From Parasutterella secunda (GTDB lineage: Bacteria > Pseudomonadota > Gammaproteobacteria > Burkholderiales > Burkholderiaceae_F), in NCBI RefSeq assembly GCF_023336895.1, contig NZ_JAMBLT010000006.1, positions 1-64,000 of the forward strand: a DNA stretch of 64,000 nucleotides. The letters run 5' to 3'. Below are positions 54,252 to 63,925 of the stretch, one piece after another; the first letter of the stretch is position 1; each line of letters opens with the position of its first letter. Made by a program: the position numbers and the translations under genes. The notes under the pieces are model-generated. The model was not told the origin of the DNA. It was given only the letters and a program-made list of their open reading frames with translations, and ran no database searches.

Positions 54252-55264
54252 TATGATCCTCCTAAACTCATGCCTTGGCAGCAGTCGCGACGGCGCCAAA
54301 TAAGTAGAGCGGCGTCCTCCCCACGCACAGGCGGCGTTGTTCCCCCTAAGGCATCCATGGCGGTGGCAGCCCCAAAGGGGCGGCAGCAGGTGCCCTGCGT
54401 TTGACGGGAAGGCCACACCATCTGTGTGCGGTAAACGTCTTTACTCATGAGAAGTTCAAGTTGCGGTCCGCATTGACCGTCTTTACCCCACTGACGCCAC
54501 AAGAGCCCTTCCCGGTGAAGCTTCAAAGTGAAGCGCTGGGTCAAGAGGCTGAAAGCCTGCTCATCGGTAATGTGGGCATTAACCCAACCGGTGAGGGGAA
54601 AGAGGCTTCCCGCACAGCCCGCGCACCAATAAAGCGAATTAATCGGCAGATCAATCGTGGCTGAGACACAGTCAAGACTGCAAGCGCCCACGGCGATCGG
54701 ATTAGAAAAAAGGGTGACATCAGGGTTTAACAGGAAAGAACTCATAGAGTCATCCCACAAGGGATCAAGTTCAGTCATGTAGGCCACGTCCCAGGGAGAG
54801 GCTTCCAGACACTTCGTATCAAAAAGCACCTCAAGCAGGTATAGCCAGGGCGTGTGATACCAATGAACCTGGTAAAAACTGGTTCGATGTCCGCGCTTTT
54901 TGGGGTTGGGTGTGCGGCCGTGCGCGGGCGCCGTGAACCGTCCGCCCATGGTGAGACCACCTAAAGAGGGAAAACAGAAGGGCTCGCGCACAATTTCAAT
55001 CGTGCGAATGGGCTCCCAAAAGCCTAGATTCATGCCCAGGGTTACGGAGCCGTTTGTCACACAACTGCACATTGAATCCGCATCGGTTGTGACATCGGTA
55101 AAGCCGGAGCTACTGATTAAGCTTGTATTTTGACCGACTGTGATGGGAAAGACGCATTCCCAGCAGACGTCGGTGACCGGATTGGTGATGCGGCCGTAGC
55201 AGGCTGCCAACGCATTTCCCTTAAACAATAAAAGGGATAGGAAAAGAGCAATGAGTTGTTTCAT
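54251..55264 (-). CDS. traU: TraU pilus assembly protein
   Basis: This 337-residue exported protein has a signal peptide (LIALFLSLLLFKGNALA) and the TraU opening CYGRITNPVTDVCWECVFP. It has many Cys (CSLDCVS, WCAGCAGS) and the family ending HCx... GTCCRPFGA (about 295-303). TraU is needed for DNA transfer and pilus assembly in F-type systems and depends on periplasmic disulfide formation. It overlaps traW by 4 bases and trbC by 1. Confidence 0.93.
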   Translation of the reverse strand: MKQLIALFLSLLLFKGNALAACYGRITNPVTDVCWECVFPITVGQNTSLISSSGFTDVTTDADSMCSCVTNGSVTLGMNLGFWEPIRTIEIVREPFCFPSLGGLTMGGRFTAPAHGRTPNPKKRGHRTSFYQVHWYHTPWLYLLEVLFDTKCLEASPWDVAYMTELDPLWDDSMSSFLLNPDVTLFSNPIAVGACSLDCVSATIDLPINSLYWCAGCAGSLFPLTGWVNAHITDEQAFSLLTQRFTLKLHREGLLWRQWGKDGQCGPQLELLMSKDVYRTQMVWPSRQTQGTCCRPFGAATAMDALGGTTPPVRGEDAALLIWRRRDCCQGMSLGGS

Positions 55265-55842
55265 TGAAAGTCCTTTCCTTTGAGGAAGTCATTGACCGGA
55301 GCCTGTGTGACAGTAATGCCAGTAGCATCCATGAGCACAAAAGCGGGGATTGCCTCAATGCGAAGTCGTTTAATCAAGGTGCCGGCTTGGTCAAACCAAA
55401 CCCTTTGCTGAAGTTTCTTCTGTGCCTTATCAACTGAACCTGACACTAAAACCACGCGTCGAACGCCTTTCTTGTCTTGATAAAAAGCCAGGGCTAGATC
55501 CAAATGCTGAGGGCGGTTCGCATCAATGAAAAGCCATTCGCGGCGGTAGTTCTCGCCCAGAAAAGACTTTGCCTCCGGAGAACTTTCAAAACGGTGGCGT
55601 TTGATTTCTGTGGCTTCAGGGATGGCCTGACCGATGGGTTCTTTTGCCCACTGTTTAAGGCGGTCTTTTTGTTGATTAAGACGCGATGCGCTATTGGCCG
55701 ATTCTTCAGTGGCGTGCTGCTTCATGAGTGCCAAAAGATCCGGTTCAATGACCGGGTACATGGGCCCCAGTGCCTCTGCACTGAAAGAAGGGGAAGTACA
55801 CAGACTCAGACACAAAGCGAGTAAGACAGAAGGGATTTTCAT
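55261..55842 (-). CDS. traW: TraW pilus assembly protein
   Basis: The 193-residue protein has a signal peptide (MKIPSVLLALCLSLCTSPSFSA), the TraW opening YPVIEPDLLALM, and a C-terminal thioredoxin-like part (FIDANRPQHLDLALAF, VVLVSGSVD, AIPAFVLMDATGI). The start at 55842 is fixed by the signal peptide; the longer in-frame version would overlap the peptidase gene by over 100 bases. It works with TrbC and TraU in the outer membrane complex. Confidence 0.9.
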   Translation of the reverse strand: MKIPSVLLALCLSLCTSPSFSAEALGPMYPVIEPDLLALMKQHATEESANSASRLNQQKDRLKQWAKEPIGQAIPEATEIKRHRFESSPEAKSFLGENYRREWLFIDANRPQHLDLALAFYQDKKGVRRVVLVSGSVDKAQKKLQQRVWFDQAGTLIKRLRIEAIPAFVLMDATGITVTQAPVNDFLKGKDFQ

Positions 55843-55855
55843 CGAACAGTCTTTC

Positions 55856-56362
55856 TTACCAAAGAAGAATCGCGTGGCCCCGAACGGCGCTTGTTGAGAT
55901 AAGGCCGGGTTTGGCGTAGCGGCTATCAAAACTGTCGGGATGGTCAGCTGAAGCGTAAAAATAGCCATAGGGTATGATGGAGTCCGATGTCGCCGTTAAA
56001 GGCTCGCCGCTACGGGAGTGAGTCTTGGCCACGCCCACCTTTTGACCGTTTATGAAAACCGTGCGGTTGATGACCGTTACACGGTCTTCTTCAATACCGG
56101 CCACTCGCTTAATGACGGTAACGCCATCCGGAACGGGTGCGGCGCCTTTCCAGCGGAAAGCCACATAACGACCGCGAGACACTGCCTTATCCTTCTTATC
56201 AATAAGAAAGACGGTTCCGGGGAGGCTCTCGGTCACGTTGATCGCCAACTGGTAGCGGCTTGTGAATAACATCAAAGCCACTCCCAACCCCAATAGGATG
56301 AAGCAATACCGTTTAGCCAACTCAAAAAAGCTGAGTGCCAGGCGCAAAGCGTTCTCTTTCAT
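55856..56362 (-). CDS. S26-family signal peptidase of the transfer system
   Basis: The 168-residue protein has an N-terminal membrane segment (about 18-35). The S26 catalytic residues are Ser in NVTESLPGTVF (about 43-53) and Lys in VIKRVAGIEEDRV (about 83-95), followed by the family Asp-Ser-Arg motif FDSRYAKPG. It matches TrhF/TraF-type conjugative peptidases that process the pilin or cyclise it. F itself lacks this gene, while SXT and IncH/IncA/C-like systems have it. It sits directly after trbI with no gap. Confidence 0.88.
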   Translation of the reverse strand: MKENALRLALSFFELAKRYCFILLGLGVALMLFTSRYQLAINVTESLPGTVFLIDKKDKAVSRGRYVAFRWKGAAPVPDGVTVIKRVAGIEEDRVTVINRTVFINGQKVGVAKTHSRSGEPLTATSDSIIPYGYFYASADHPDSFDSRYAKPGLISTSAVRGHAILLW

Positions 56363-56809
56363 TTAGGGGCGATCCTTTCTCATCGTGGGAAAGTCTGAAA
56401 AAAGTTCGTTTTCCAATGTTTGGCGCAACTTTTGAGTTTCAGAAATGGATAAGCCGAGACGTTCCATAATGATTGGCGTCATGTCTGTAACATCTGATCC
56501 GGCAATCAAGGCATTTTTGTCAAAAATGACTGTATTGGATTTCACAGTAATGTCGTTCAAAACCCCTTCTAATTTGTCCTGGAACTCTCTCGAACTAGCA
56601 ATAACTTGACTTTTTTCTCCCAGCCTCATTCTTTGAAGCCAAGCAAGCTTTTGCGCGTCCATAATGCTTTGCATATCTGCGACAGCTATCGTCTGTGTTT
56701 TGGTTGTAGAGGTCTGATAAACCGATATGCCAGCCAATAAAAAGGCAGACGCTGACATGGTGATAGCCAATGTTCTCGGATCTCTTAACAGGTTCATTAT
56801 TAATTTCAT
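56363..56809 (-). CDS. trbI: TrbI-type protein (F-type)
   Basis: The 148-residue protein has one N-terminal membrane segment (about 13-30, TISAFLL-like hydrophobic) and a periplasmic helical tail with VIFDKNALIAGSDVTDMT (about 88-105). Size, topology and position after traC match F-type TrbI, which modulates pilus retraction. It is not the VirB10-like P-type TrbI. Sequence similarity is only moderate by eye. Confidence 0.7.
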   Translation of the reverse strand: MKLIMNLLRDPRTLAITMSASAFLLAGISVYQTSTTKTQTIAVADMQSIMDAQKLAWLQRMRLGEKSQVIASSREFQDKLEGVLNDITVKSNTVIFDKNALIAGSDVTDMTPIIMERLGLSISETQKLRQTLENELFSDFPTMRKDRP

Positions 56810-56821
56810 AAGAGTCTTTCG

Positions 56822-59425
56822 TTAGTTTTCTGTTTGATTGGTGGTCAAAATATGCGTAATCGCTTCTGTCACGGACAACCCTCTCTGAGTAAGACTTTCG
56901 ATTCTCGCAACATCGCTTGCCCGGCTTGAGTACAAAAGGCGGGAGAAAGGATCAAAACGGATTTGCAAAATGGCTGGCACCGTGTCTGGAGTTGCGAATA
57001 AACATTCTGAATATTCGCCTTCACGCATCTTGATTTGCTTAATAGCGTTCATTTCCCAAGGGCTAAATGAAACCTTTTTCTGACTTTCCATGAAACGAAG
57101 AGACTCTTCTTTTTGTCGAAGTACAAACCGAATATCTGCGTTTTCCAACGCTGCGCGAGCCGTATCGTTTTGGTAGTAGTCAGCAAAAGATTGTGTAATC
57201 GTAATGAAGGAGGCGTTTTGTTTACGCGCCCGACGGTAACCGTTTTGAATAAAGCTACCCGCATGTTTGTGACTTAATAGGTCCCAGGCTTCATCAATGA
57301 CGACCATTTTGCGAATATGTTTATCCCCTGAAGTCAAATCTTGCGTAATTAGGAAGATAAGACAAAGAAGCACCACGCTTTGAAGAGTCTTACGCCCCTT
57401 GAGACCTTCAAGTTCAAGGACAATAAAATCGTTGTCAAAATTTACTGTGGAATGACCATCAAAGTGTCGTCCATAAGCACCATCTCGGGCAAATGGGGAA
57501 AGCTGGACGGCTAAATCCATTACTCGCCGATCAGGATTAGACGGTTTGTTAGGATGTACGAGACCACTAGAGAGGCTTTCTACCAGGTCAGTAACAGTTG
57601 CGCTTTTCCCATTTTCGTTTGCTTTTTGTAAACAATGAATGGCGTGCGCTTGTAAAACACTTTGGGCAAAGTCCGTCAGTCCCTCATTTGGCGAAGCCAT
57701 TTCTGTCAAAATTGGAAGCAAAAAGCCCATGTCCTCCTTGATGTCTCGAACCAGTTCAAAAGGATTGATGACAAGATCGGTATCGTGACCATATTCAATC
57801 CATTGACCGTCAAGCAATTGACAGAGTTTTTTGTATGAGGCGCCAACGTCAATCACGTAGGTTTTGCCTCCGGTACCGAGATTCCCAGTAATAAGATCGT
57901 TAGTTAATGCACTTTTACCGGCACCTGACGTTCCTACAATAATGGCGTTGTAATTGCCGGAACTAGCAAAAGGATCAACAGGGGTGATTTGCCCGCGCTG
58001 ACCGGTCAAAAGGAGAAGAGGTGTTAAAGACTCTTCGCCGTTTCTGGGGCCTGTTCCTTGGAACTCAGCTAAAAAGGGAGAAAAATTAGCCGCATTGGTT
58101 AAAGTTTTAGTGCTCTGACGTTGAGCAATATGCAAATCTTTTGACAAAATTGGTCCCATTGTCATGGGAAGTGTTGTCATCAGACTTTGCCAATGCATTC
58201 GTGTATCGCGAGTTAAATCTAAGTGAGCATCTTTAAAAACGGCGACTGTTGCCTCAATGCACTCTTCAGCACTTTGGATTGGTGCCAACAGGAGCACCTG
58301 GTGAGTCATTTTGCAAAGCCCGCCATTATCTGCGTACTCTTCTGTAACGATGTCATAATCCCGCTCGCGCTTTTTTAAGTAAGGTAAATAACGTGCCAAT
58401 TCGCTGTCAGCAATCTGCTTTGCGCGTGCAGCCATAAGGTTGGCTTTTGCCTTAGTAGCTTCAAAATCAGGCATGTTGACAGCACAAGTCACTAAAAAGG
58501 GACAAGGGATGTCAAGTGCTTTATGGCCGATGAAGCGATTCGTTAATGCAAGAGCGTAATCACTTGGGTAGCCGGTAACGGAAAGTCCGGTTAGTAGTAC
58601 CCTGTCCGTTTTGTAACCAGAGAGTTCAATACCATCTTCACGGATTTGAACACGAGTGTCAGGATCTACAAGACCAAGGGACAAACTTTGCAGTGGGTTG
58701 GGTTCAGCTTTTGACTTGAGCTGTTCCATACCTTTATGGGCATTCAAAATCGTGCGTATAGTCCGATAAAGATCCCTAGCGGACCATGTATGACTGTAGA
58801 GATACTGTGACTTTAATAGCGTGATGTGACGATCTCGTTCTTTTTTAGCTTTTTCAATTGCTACAAAAAGGTTTTTATCGCCAACAGGGAGGGCAACCGA
58901 AACCCATGCGCGATAATGTCTGACTCTAAAATGACTTCCTTTTGAAAGCGGCTGAGAAATTCCTTTTTTTAGATAACGTACTCGTTCATGCGCCAAGTGC
59001 GTTAAGGTTCCGGCGATCGTTTTCTTATGTTTCGGGGCGATAAACTCAGGCGTGCGGCTTGCCGTGTAGGCGTTTGCGGCCCAGTCGATCGAGGGTTCAG
59101 CAAAGAGCGTGACCTGTATGCCGGTGTCTGTTGGCAAGTCCGAAGAAAATAAGGACGATAGCTGAGAGGCCATTTCGGGTGATGCGCCGGTCTGTGGCGT
59201 CACTTCCAATGTGTAGCCAATCGATTCAACCGACATATTCTTTTCATCCATGATGGTGAAAAGCCCTGGTTCAATTTCATAGCCATAGGGTAAGAGAGTG
59301 CTCAAGCGATCGACAACAAAGCCTTTGCCACGATAGACGACGAGATCCTCATCCTCAGCGGAAAGGTTCGTTTTCAGTGTTTCTAAAGAGAAGCGCTTTT
59401 TAAGCGAACGTAAGAGTGTTCTCAT
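56822..59425 (-). CDS. traC: TraC ATPase of the F-type system
   Basis: This 867-residue VirB4/TraC-family ATPase powers pilus assembly at the inner membrane. The N-terminal half is the TraC-specific region (LLPYGYEIEPGLFTIMD near 43-60). Walker A GTSGAGKSAL is near residue 500, and Walker B MVVIDEAWDLL is near 705. FITITQSFADYY and a late LRQKEESLRF complete the VirB4-like core. Its ATG overlaps the traV stop by one base. Confidence 0.95.
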   Translation of the reverse strand: MRTLLRSLKKRFSLETLKTNLSAEDEDLVVYRGKGFVVDRLSTLLPYGYEIEPGLFTIMDEKNMSVESIGYTLEVTPQTGASPEMASQLSSLFSSDLPTDTGIQVTLFAEPSIDWAANAYTASRTPEFIAPKHKKTIAGTLTHLAHERVRYLKKGISQPLSKGSHFRVRHYRAWVSVALPVGDKNLFVAIEKAKKERDRHITLLKSQYLYSHTWSARDLYRTIRTILNAHKGMEQLKSKAEPNPLQSLSLGLVDPDTRVQIREDGIELSGYKTDRVLLTGLSVTGYPSDYALALTNRFIGHKALDIPCPFLVTCAVNMPDFEATKAKANLMAARAKQIADSELARYLPYLKKRERDYDIVTEEYADNGGLCKMTHQVLLLAPIQSAEECIEATVAVFKDAHLDLTRDTRMHWQSLMTTLPMTMGPILSKDLHIAQRQSTKTLTNAANFSPFLAEFQGTGPRNGEESLTPLLLLTGQRGQITPVDPFASSGNYNAIIVGTSGAGKSALTNDLITGNLGTGGKTYVIDVGASYKKLCQLLDGQWIEYGHDTDLVINPFELVRDIKEDMGFLLPILTEMASPNEGLTDFAQSVLQAHAIHCLQKANENGKSATVTDLVESLSSGLVHPNKPSNPDRRVMDLAVQLSPFARDGAYGRHFDGHSTVNFDNDFIVLELEGLKGRKTLQSVVLLCLIFLITQDLTSGDKHIRKMVVIDEAWDLLSHKHAGSFIQNGYRRARKQNASFITITQSFADYYQNDTARAALENADIRFVLRQKEESLRFMESQKKVSFSPWEMNAIKQIKMREGEYSECLFATPDTVPAILQIRFDPFSRLLYSSRASDVARIESLTQRGLSVTEAITHILTTNQTEN

Positions 59426-59904
59426 CAGGGTTTACTCACTAATGGCGTAATCATTTTGTCCGTAGCGGCTTTTATAGGCTTAATATCCAATGTTTCCGGT
59501 GCCCAACGAGCGCCACGCACAGTTGTGAAGATCACGTGTTCGGCGTGTAAATCGCCGTCAGTATCAATGTAGGGAGCAACCCATACCCGAAGGATTTCTT
59601 CCGGGGCGCGCTTTGGCGTCATCAGAGGAGTGTCGTAAGCCAAACGATCAATGTTTTGCCCTTCTGTTGTAATCGGTTGGATTTGTACCGAATCATTAGA
59701 AGATGACTCAAAAGAAAAATTATTTTTAATCTCTTCCTTGTCAAGCGATTCATGCACAGCGGAAAGCGAAGCGCAGCGTGGCGTCATGTCCACCGAACAG
59801 GCGAAATTCGACTCTGCGTCCTGCAGCCCCGTGATTGAACCGCAACCGGTGAGTGTTAAAGCACCAAAAAGAGCGGTCACTAAAAAGCGGTAATACTTCA
59901 TCAA
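59425..59904 (-). CDS. traV: TraV outer membrane lipoprotein
   Basis: The 159-residue protein starts with a lipoprotein signal ending in LTLTGCGS (lipobox Cys near residue 21), then has the TraV pair of Cys in FACSVDMTPRCASL. The C-terminal part (ILRVWVAPYIDTDGDLH) is typical. TraV anchors the TraK-TraB scaffold in the outer membrane. Its start overlaps dsbC by 4 bases. Confidence 0.9.
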   Translation of the reverse strand: MMKYYRFLVTALFGALTLTGCGSITGLQDAESNFACSVDMTPRCASLSAVHESLDKEEIKNNFSFESSSNDSVQIQPITTEGQNIDRLAYDTPLMTPKRAPEEILRVWVAPYIDTDGDLHAEHVIFTTVRGARWAPETLDIKPIKAATDKMITPLVSKP

Positions 59905-60758
59905 TTAGCCTCCTTGATCGCTTTTTTGATGGCGGCCATGGCTTCAAACTTCTTTTGGATGGCTTCTGCAGACAAAGCTCCTGTGGCTCGTTCGCCGTTT
60001 TCAAAGAAGATCGTGGGCGTACCTTTGATGCCCAATTCAGTCAACAGGCGTTCATTAGCCTCAAGTGTCGTTTGACACTGGGCGGGCTCACTGATTTCTT
60101 TACCCTTGAGCATGAAGTCTTCAAACGCTTTCGCCTTGTCCTTTGCGCACAAAATACGGGCGGAGACTTCCTTGGCGTCCGGATGCAGGCTTGTTAACGG
60201 TGTCAAGAAGGTGTGGATTCGCACGTTCTCAAGTTTCACAAGTTCCGCTTCGAGCTTTTTACAGAAAGGGCAGCGGGGATCGGTGAAGACAAAAAGCGTG
60301 TTTTCCGCTTTGCCCACTTCTCGTGTAATGGCGTTTTCTACCGGAAGCTTGCTTACGTCCACCATTTGCGCAAGTTTTTTCATGGGGGCTGTGAGATCAA
60401 TTTGATTTTTCATGTCGTAGAAAACACCGCCAAAGATCCAATGCTGAAAATACGCGTCACGGTTTTTCTCGTTGATTAAATCTAACTTTTCAAGAGTATC
60501 GGCAGCGATAAAAACGTAGCTCACACCTTCTCCCAGAATCACCTCATAAAATCCTGTTACCTGCGTTTCGCGAGCCAAGCGGATGCGGTTTTGGGGATAG
60601 GCTTTCTGAAGCGCCGCTAAAACTTTTTGATCTTTTTCACTTAAAGCGGTTTGAGCGAAATTCTGCGCATAGGGTTGGTTTTGGCTTGCAGCCAACACGT
60701 CGGTAATCGAAAAATTCATGGCAAGTCCTAACAAAAGGGCAAGTAGAGTCGGTTTCAT
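59901..60758 (-). CDS. dsbC: DsbC-type periplasmic disulfide isomerase
   Basis: The 285-residue exported protein has a signal peptide (LLALLLGLAMNFSITDVLA), a DsbC N-terminal dimerisation-like region, and a thioredoxin domain. The active site is DPRCPFC (about 160-166) and the cis-Pro loop is GIKGTPTIFF (about 243-252). It would help fold the Cys-rich TraN, TraU and TraH products. Carriage between traB and traV is typical of SXT and IncA/C-like F-type systems. Confidence 0.92.
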   Translation of the reverse strand: MKPTLLALLLGLAMNFSITDVLAASQNQPYAQNFAQTALSEKDQKVLAALQKAYPQNRIRLARETQVTGFYEVILGEGVSYVFIAADTLEKLDLINEKNRDAYFQHWIFGGVFYDMKNQIDLTAPMKKLAQMVDVSKLPVENAITREVGKAENTLFVFTDPRCPFCKKLEAELVKLENVRIHTFLTPLTSLHPDAKEVSARILCAKDKAKAFEDFMLKGKEISEPAQCQTTLEANERLLTELGIKGTPTIFFENGERATGALSAEAIQKKFEAMAAIKKAIKEAN

Positions 60759-60771
60759 AAAAGAGTTTGAA

Positions 60772-61920
60772 TTAGAAAATGGATTTCTCGGTCACAATGG
60801 ACGAGCTTTGAGTAATGACAATGTCCACATCACGGCCGGCGTCGACTTCCAAAACGGGGAAAATCTTGTCGGCGAGTTTGAGGTAATAGTCCGCGACGCG
60901 GTCCATGGCGTCTTTCATGCCGTCACCCAAACCGGCGCGCCAAGGATTGTTGACGGAATTGGTCACGGTGCCTGCGAAATTGGTGGTGGAATCCTGGGCG
61001 GCCAGACTCACGGCTTCGCCGAGTCCCGACAAGGTGCCCACAAGCAGGGCGTTCGCAATGGCTTGGCCCGAGCGTGTCACCACACGTGCTTTAAGACCGG
61101 TTTTGCCGTCTTCACCGGTAACGTAGCCCGTCACACGGACGTCAATGGCGCCTCGAGAGTTGGTGATGCAGCTCATGCGGTCCAAACGCACCAAGACCCG
61201 TTCGGAACTTAGGTCGCCCGTGGCGTTTGCCGTCACCATGCAGCGCTTAATATCCGAGCGGTAGCGGTTGGGTAAAAAGGCAGGATCCTTGATTTCAAGA
61301 AGCATCGGAACCGGATTGCCATTAGCTTGGCCGCCGGTAGGGGCTTCGACACCGTTAAGAAGACGAGCTCTTGCGAAGCTGCCGGTTATTAATAAGTCAT
61401 CGGCCTTTTTTTCACGAGTGCGGTTCTTGGCGATATCATCTTTTTTATGATTGTCCGTGGAATCGACAGTCGAGATGTCACTAACCTTTTTAATGACAAT
61501 TCTTGGTCCATCAATTGGTTGAGTTTTCTTGGAAACAGGGCGAAAACCGTTTGAGTTGTCGGAGGTGGCAGTAATGTCACCAACGGATTCATATTCCACA
61601 GAATCGAAAGCGTCATTAAAGCGTTCTTCCCGAGCCTTAACTTTGGCTTCGCGATTTTTACGTTCTTCTTCCCGCTTAATTTGAGCTTGAAGATTAGCAA
61701 CTTCTTTTTCCAATTCAGACATTTTTGCCCCATAGGTGGTAACAAAATGCTCTTCGTTAAAAGAATGATTGTCCAAATTAATTGTTGTTGCCGGGGTGGG
61801 CTTTTCTTGTTTTTCTCGACCTTGAGAAAAGATGGCCATAATAATGGCAAACGTAATGACAACAGTTGTCAAAATAGCCAAAGTCACCCATTGCTTAATG
61901 CGCACCTGTGAGTTGCTCAT
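60772..61920 (-). CDS. traB: TraB conjugative scaffold protein
   Basis: The 382-residue VirB10-like protein spans the periplasm. A membrane segment lies near 12-30, then a charged linker with a coiled coil (SELEKEVANLQAQIKREEE). The C-terminal beta-barrel domain starts near 175 with LLITGSFARARLLNGVEAP and continues with PVPMLLEIKD, RCMVTANATGDLSSERVLVRLD and GYVTGEDGKTGLKARVV in parts. It would link the inner-membrane ATPases to TraK and TraV. The stop is 13 bases before dsbC. Confidence 0.92.
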   Translation of the reverse strand: MSNSQVRIKQWVTLAILTTVVITFAIIMAIFSQGREKQEKPTPATTINLDNHSFNEEHFVTTYGAKMSELEKEVANLQAQIKREEERKNREAKVKAREERFNDAFDSVEYESVGDITATSDNSNGFRPVSKKTQPIDGPRIVIKKVSDISTVDSTDNHKKDDIAKNRTREKKADDLLITGSFARARLLNGVEAPTGGQANGNPVPMLLEIKDPAFLPNRYRSDIKRCMVTANATGDLSSERVLVRLDRMSCITNSRGAIDVRVTGYVTGEDGKTGLKARVVTRSGQAIANALLVGTLSGLGEAVSLAAQDSTTNFAGTVTNSVNNPWRAGLGDGMKDAMDRVADYYLKLADKIFPVLEVDAGRDVDIVITQSSSIVTEKSIF

Positions 61921-62702
61921 TCTTGACCTCCTGAAATGAGGGCATTTTCATTTTTCATGACAACGTAAACACGGGTTAGTTCGTTCGGAGCCAGAGAGGG
62001 TTTTTCGATCGCAACGGCTAATACGTTCTTTTGATAAAAAAACTTCTCTTCAAGCGTTATCGTTGAGGAAGAGGTATTGGTATGAATTAAAACTTTGCCC
62101 ATTAGAGTGTCTGATGAGAGTGTTTTCAGACAGGCTTTCCCACAACGATTTGAGGCATGAAATCCATCCGGTAACTCATTTCGAGCTAATGCACGAATAA
62201 GACGTGTTACTTTATTGTCAATATCCGGAGCTGTTTCAATGGCTTCTTGAAACACTCTTTGTGGGTAAGTAGAAGCTTTTATCCTTTTTGAACTTTCATC
62301 ATTCAATACAATTTCCTGACTTCGCACGTTCTGAGGCAAAAGTGTCAAAGCGTGTGTTTCCTTATCCTCCGTTGTAATAAAGAGAGCGGCAGAATCTTGT
62401 ATTTTCGGGAAAACAAATACTTGCCCGGTAAGAGAGTCCGTTTGTACTTCAAGTTGTGAAGCATCGTAGATGGCATTAATGATCTTTTTGCCCTTAACGG
62501 CAATACGATTAGGTCCGGAAAGGCTAACAGCATACGAAGGTGCGCTCTGTGCGCTACCTTTTGGTTGCACTACCGCGGTGGCAGCAATTTGAGCGTCAGA
62601 CTCAAAGCCGTAATCGTTTTCAGGAGCCATTCCGGCCATAGAGATCGGGCTTAATAAGGCACAAAAAGAGGCTGTCAGACTAAAAGTCCAATGGTGTTTC
62701 AT
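61917..62702 (-). CDS. traK: TraK secretin-like protein
   Basis: The 261-residue exported protein has a signal peptide (FCALLSPISMA). Beta-rich family motifs include SLSGPNRIAVKGKKI (about 60-74), DSLTGQVFVFPK (about 93-104) and a C-terminal VYVVMKN. TraK forms the outer ring with TraV and TraB. It overlaps traB by 4 bases. Confidence 0.88.
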   Translation of the reverse strand: MKHHWTFSLTASFCALLSPISMAGMAPENDYGFESDAQIAATAVVQPKGSAQSAPSYAVSLSGPNRIAVKGKKIINAIYDASQLEVQTDSLTGQVFVFPKIQDSAALFITTEDKETHALTLLPQNVRSQEIVLNDESSKRIKASTYPQRVFQEAIETAPDIDNKVTRLIRALARNELPDGFHASNRCGKACLKTLSSDTLMGKVLIHTNTSSSTITLEEKFFYQKNVLAVAIEKPSLAPNELTRVYVVMKNENALISGGQE

Positions 62703-62719
62703 ACGGAAAAAATGAGAGA

Positions 62720-63325
62720 TTAATGGGAATCTACGGCAGCTGAATTTTTATTTTTCAAGTGCTCTATCTCTTCAAGAGACAGCAACTGAAGCTTGCCGGC
62801 AATAAGGTTAAAGCGCATTAAAACATCGGTTTTTTGTCGAAGTGTTTCTGTTTTGCCAATGAAATGACTTTTGATTCCTTGAGCATGGACGACAAGATTT
62901 TTAGTATCGATATCCATGTTTTCTACAGCAAAATAGGAACTTGCTCTTAAGCGCTTAATTTGTGAAGCTTTTTCTTCCAGGGCTTCATCAAGTGTTCCAA
63001 AACTCGATGGCGAAGCGTGTTTGAGCAACATCTTTCGATTAAAGTCCACATTGACCGGACTGACATTCATAGCTAAAGACAAAAGGTCACGAGCAACGAG
63101 CATTAAATAGTCTTGGTCCACATGTGAATCCGATACGGTAAGCGGATGGGTGGACTCATTAAGCCCTATCGGAATGAGAACTGTAGTGACAGCTTCATCT
63201 TTCAAGGTGATCATTGCGCCCAAAAAACAATTCGTCAATAAAGACACACATAACATAGTTAGTGTTAAGCGCTTTAGACCAAGACGTGCTGCCATGTCAG
63301 CAGAGATAAGTTCGTAAGCTTTCAT
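62720..63325 (-). CDS. traE: TraE pilus assembly protein
   Basis: This 201-residue protein has one N-terminal membrane segment (about 20-42) and a periplasmic VirB8-like part with MLVARDLLSLAMNVSPVNVDFN (in part near 75-95) and LLKHASPSSFG. Size, topology and position between traL and traK fit the F-type TraE family. Confidence 0.9.
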   Translation of the reverse strand: MKAYELISADMAARLGLKRLTLTMLCVSLLTNCFLGAMITLKDEAVTTVLIPIGLNESTHPLTVSDSHVDQDYLMLVARDLLSLAMNVSPVNVDFNRKMLLKHASPSSFGTLDEALEEKASQIKRLRASSYFAVENMDIDTKNLVVHAQGIKSHFIGKTETLRQKTDVLMRFNLIAGKLQLLSLEEIEHLKNKNSAAVDSH

Positions 63326-63331
63326 GGTGTT

Positions 63332-63631
63332 TTATCCAATGAAATCGCGTCGAAATGATTCAGGCGAGCGGCGAAATGGTTTACCGGGCAGATACCAGTA
63401 AAGGGTATGGATGCCAAAGCCCTTGGCACGACCTTGTCGGATTTTGCTCCAGACTTTGGACAAAACGACACCCAGCATAACTCCCATAGCCAGGCTACCA
63501 ACCATAACTCCCATGGCTATCCCGAAAATAAACAAAGCCGCAACGTCAAAATCCCAGATAAAGATCTTGGCGTTAGCATCCAGTTCTCTCGGAACTGGGA
63601 CTAGGCCTGTTTCATTTCGATGCGAGGTCAT
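63332..63631 (-). CDS. traL: TraL pilus assembly protein
   Basis: The 99-residue protein has two close hydrophobic segments (AALFIFGIAMGVMVG and LAMGVMLGVVLSKVW) flanked by polar ends, with the family-like GFGIHTLYWYLPG near 73-85. TraL is a small inner membrane pilus assembly protein. It lies between traA and traE, as in F. Confidence 0.9.
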   Translation of the reverse strand: MTSHRNETGLVPVPRELDANAKIFIWDFDVAALFIFGIAMGVMVGSLAMGVMLGVVLSKVWSKIRQGRAKGFGIHTLYWYLPGKPFRRSPESFRRDFIG

Positions 63632-63646
63632 AGGATTCCTTCCGGA

Positions 63647-63925
63647 TTAGATGATGGCAGTTAAGATGCCTTCAACCACGCTCGGAGCGACCACTAAGCA
63701 GATGGCTGCGGCCACACATCCGACAGCGCCCATGATGGAACCACGGATAATGCCGATACCAAGACCAACCAACAAAAAGATCAAAGCGATGGCGCGACCA
63801 AGATAGCCGGTAGCCCACTTATAGACCATGTCGTAAAGTTGAGAGAATTCGGCACCGGTGTTAGCGGCAAAAACAGCCGAAGAGGCCAACCCCAATACGA
63901 GGAGTAACGGAAGAGATTTCTTCAT
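63647..63925 (-). CDS. traA: Pilin (TraA-like)
   Basis: The 92-residue prepilin has a signal peptide ending SSAVFA. The mature part has two hydrophobic segments (AIALIFLLVGLGIGII and VAAAICLVVAPSVVEGIL) separated by a short turn. This is the pilin layout of the TraA/VirB2 group. It is the first recognised gene of the transfer operon. The peptidase encoded later could process it. The region between 63926 and the window end contains no further gene. Confidence 0.85.
   Translation of the reverse strand: MKKSLPLLLVLGLASSAVFAANTGAEFSQLYDMVYKWATGYLGRAIALIFLLVGLGIGIIRGSIMGAVGCVAAAICLVVAPSVVEGILTAII

Noticed and set aside
55843-55968. N-terminal extension of TraW
   Set aside because: It would overlap the peptidase gene by over 100 bases, and a proper signal peptide starts at 55842.
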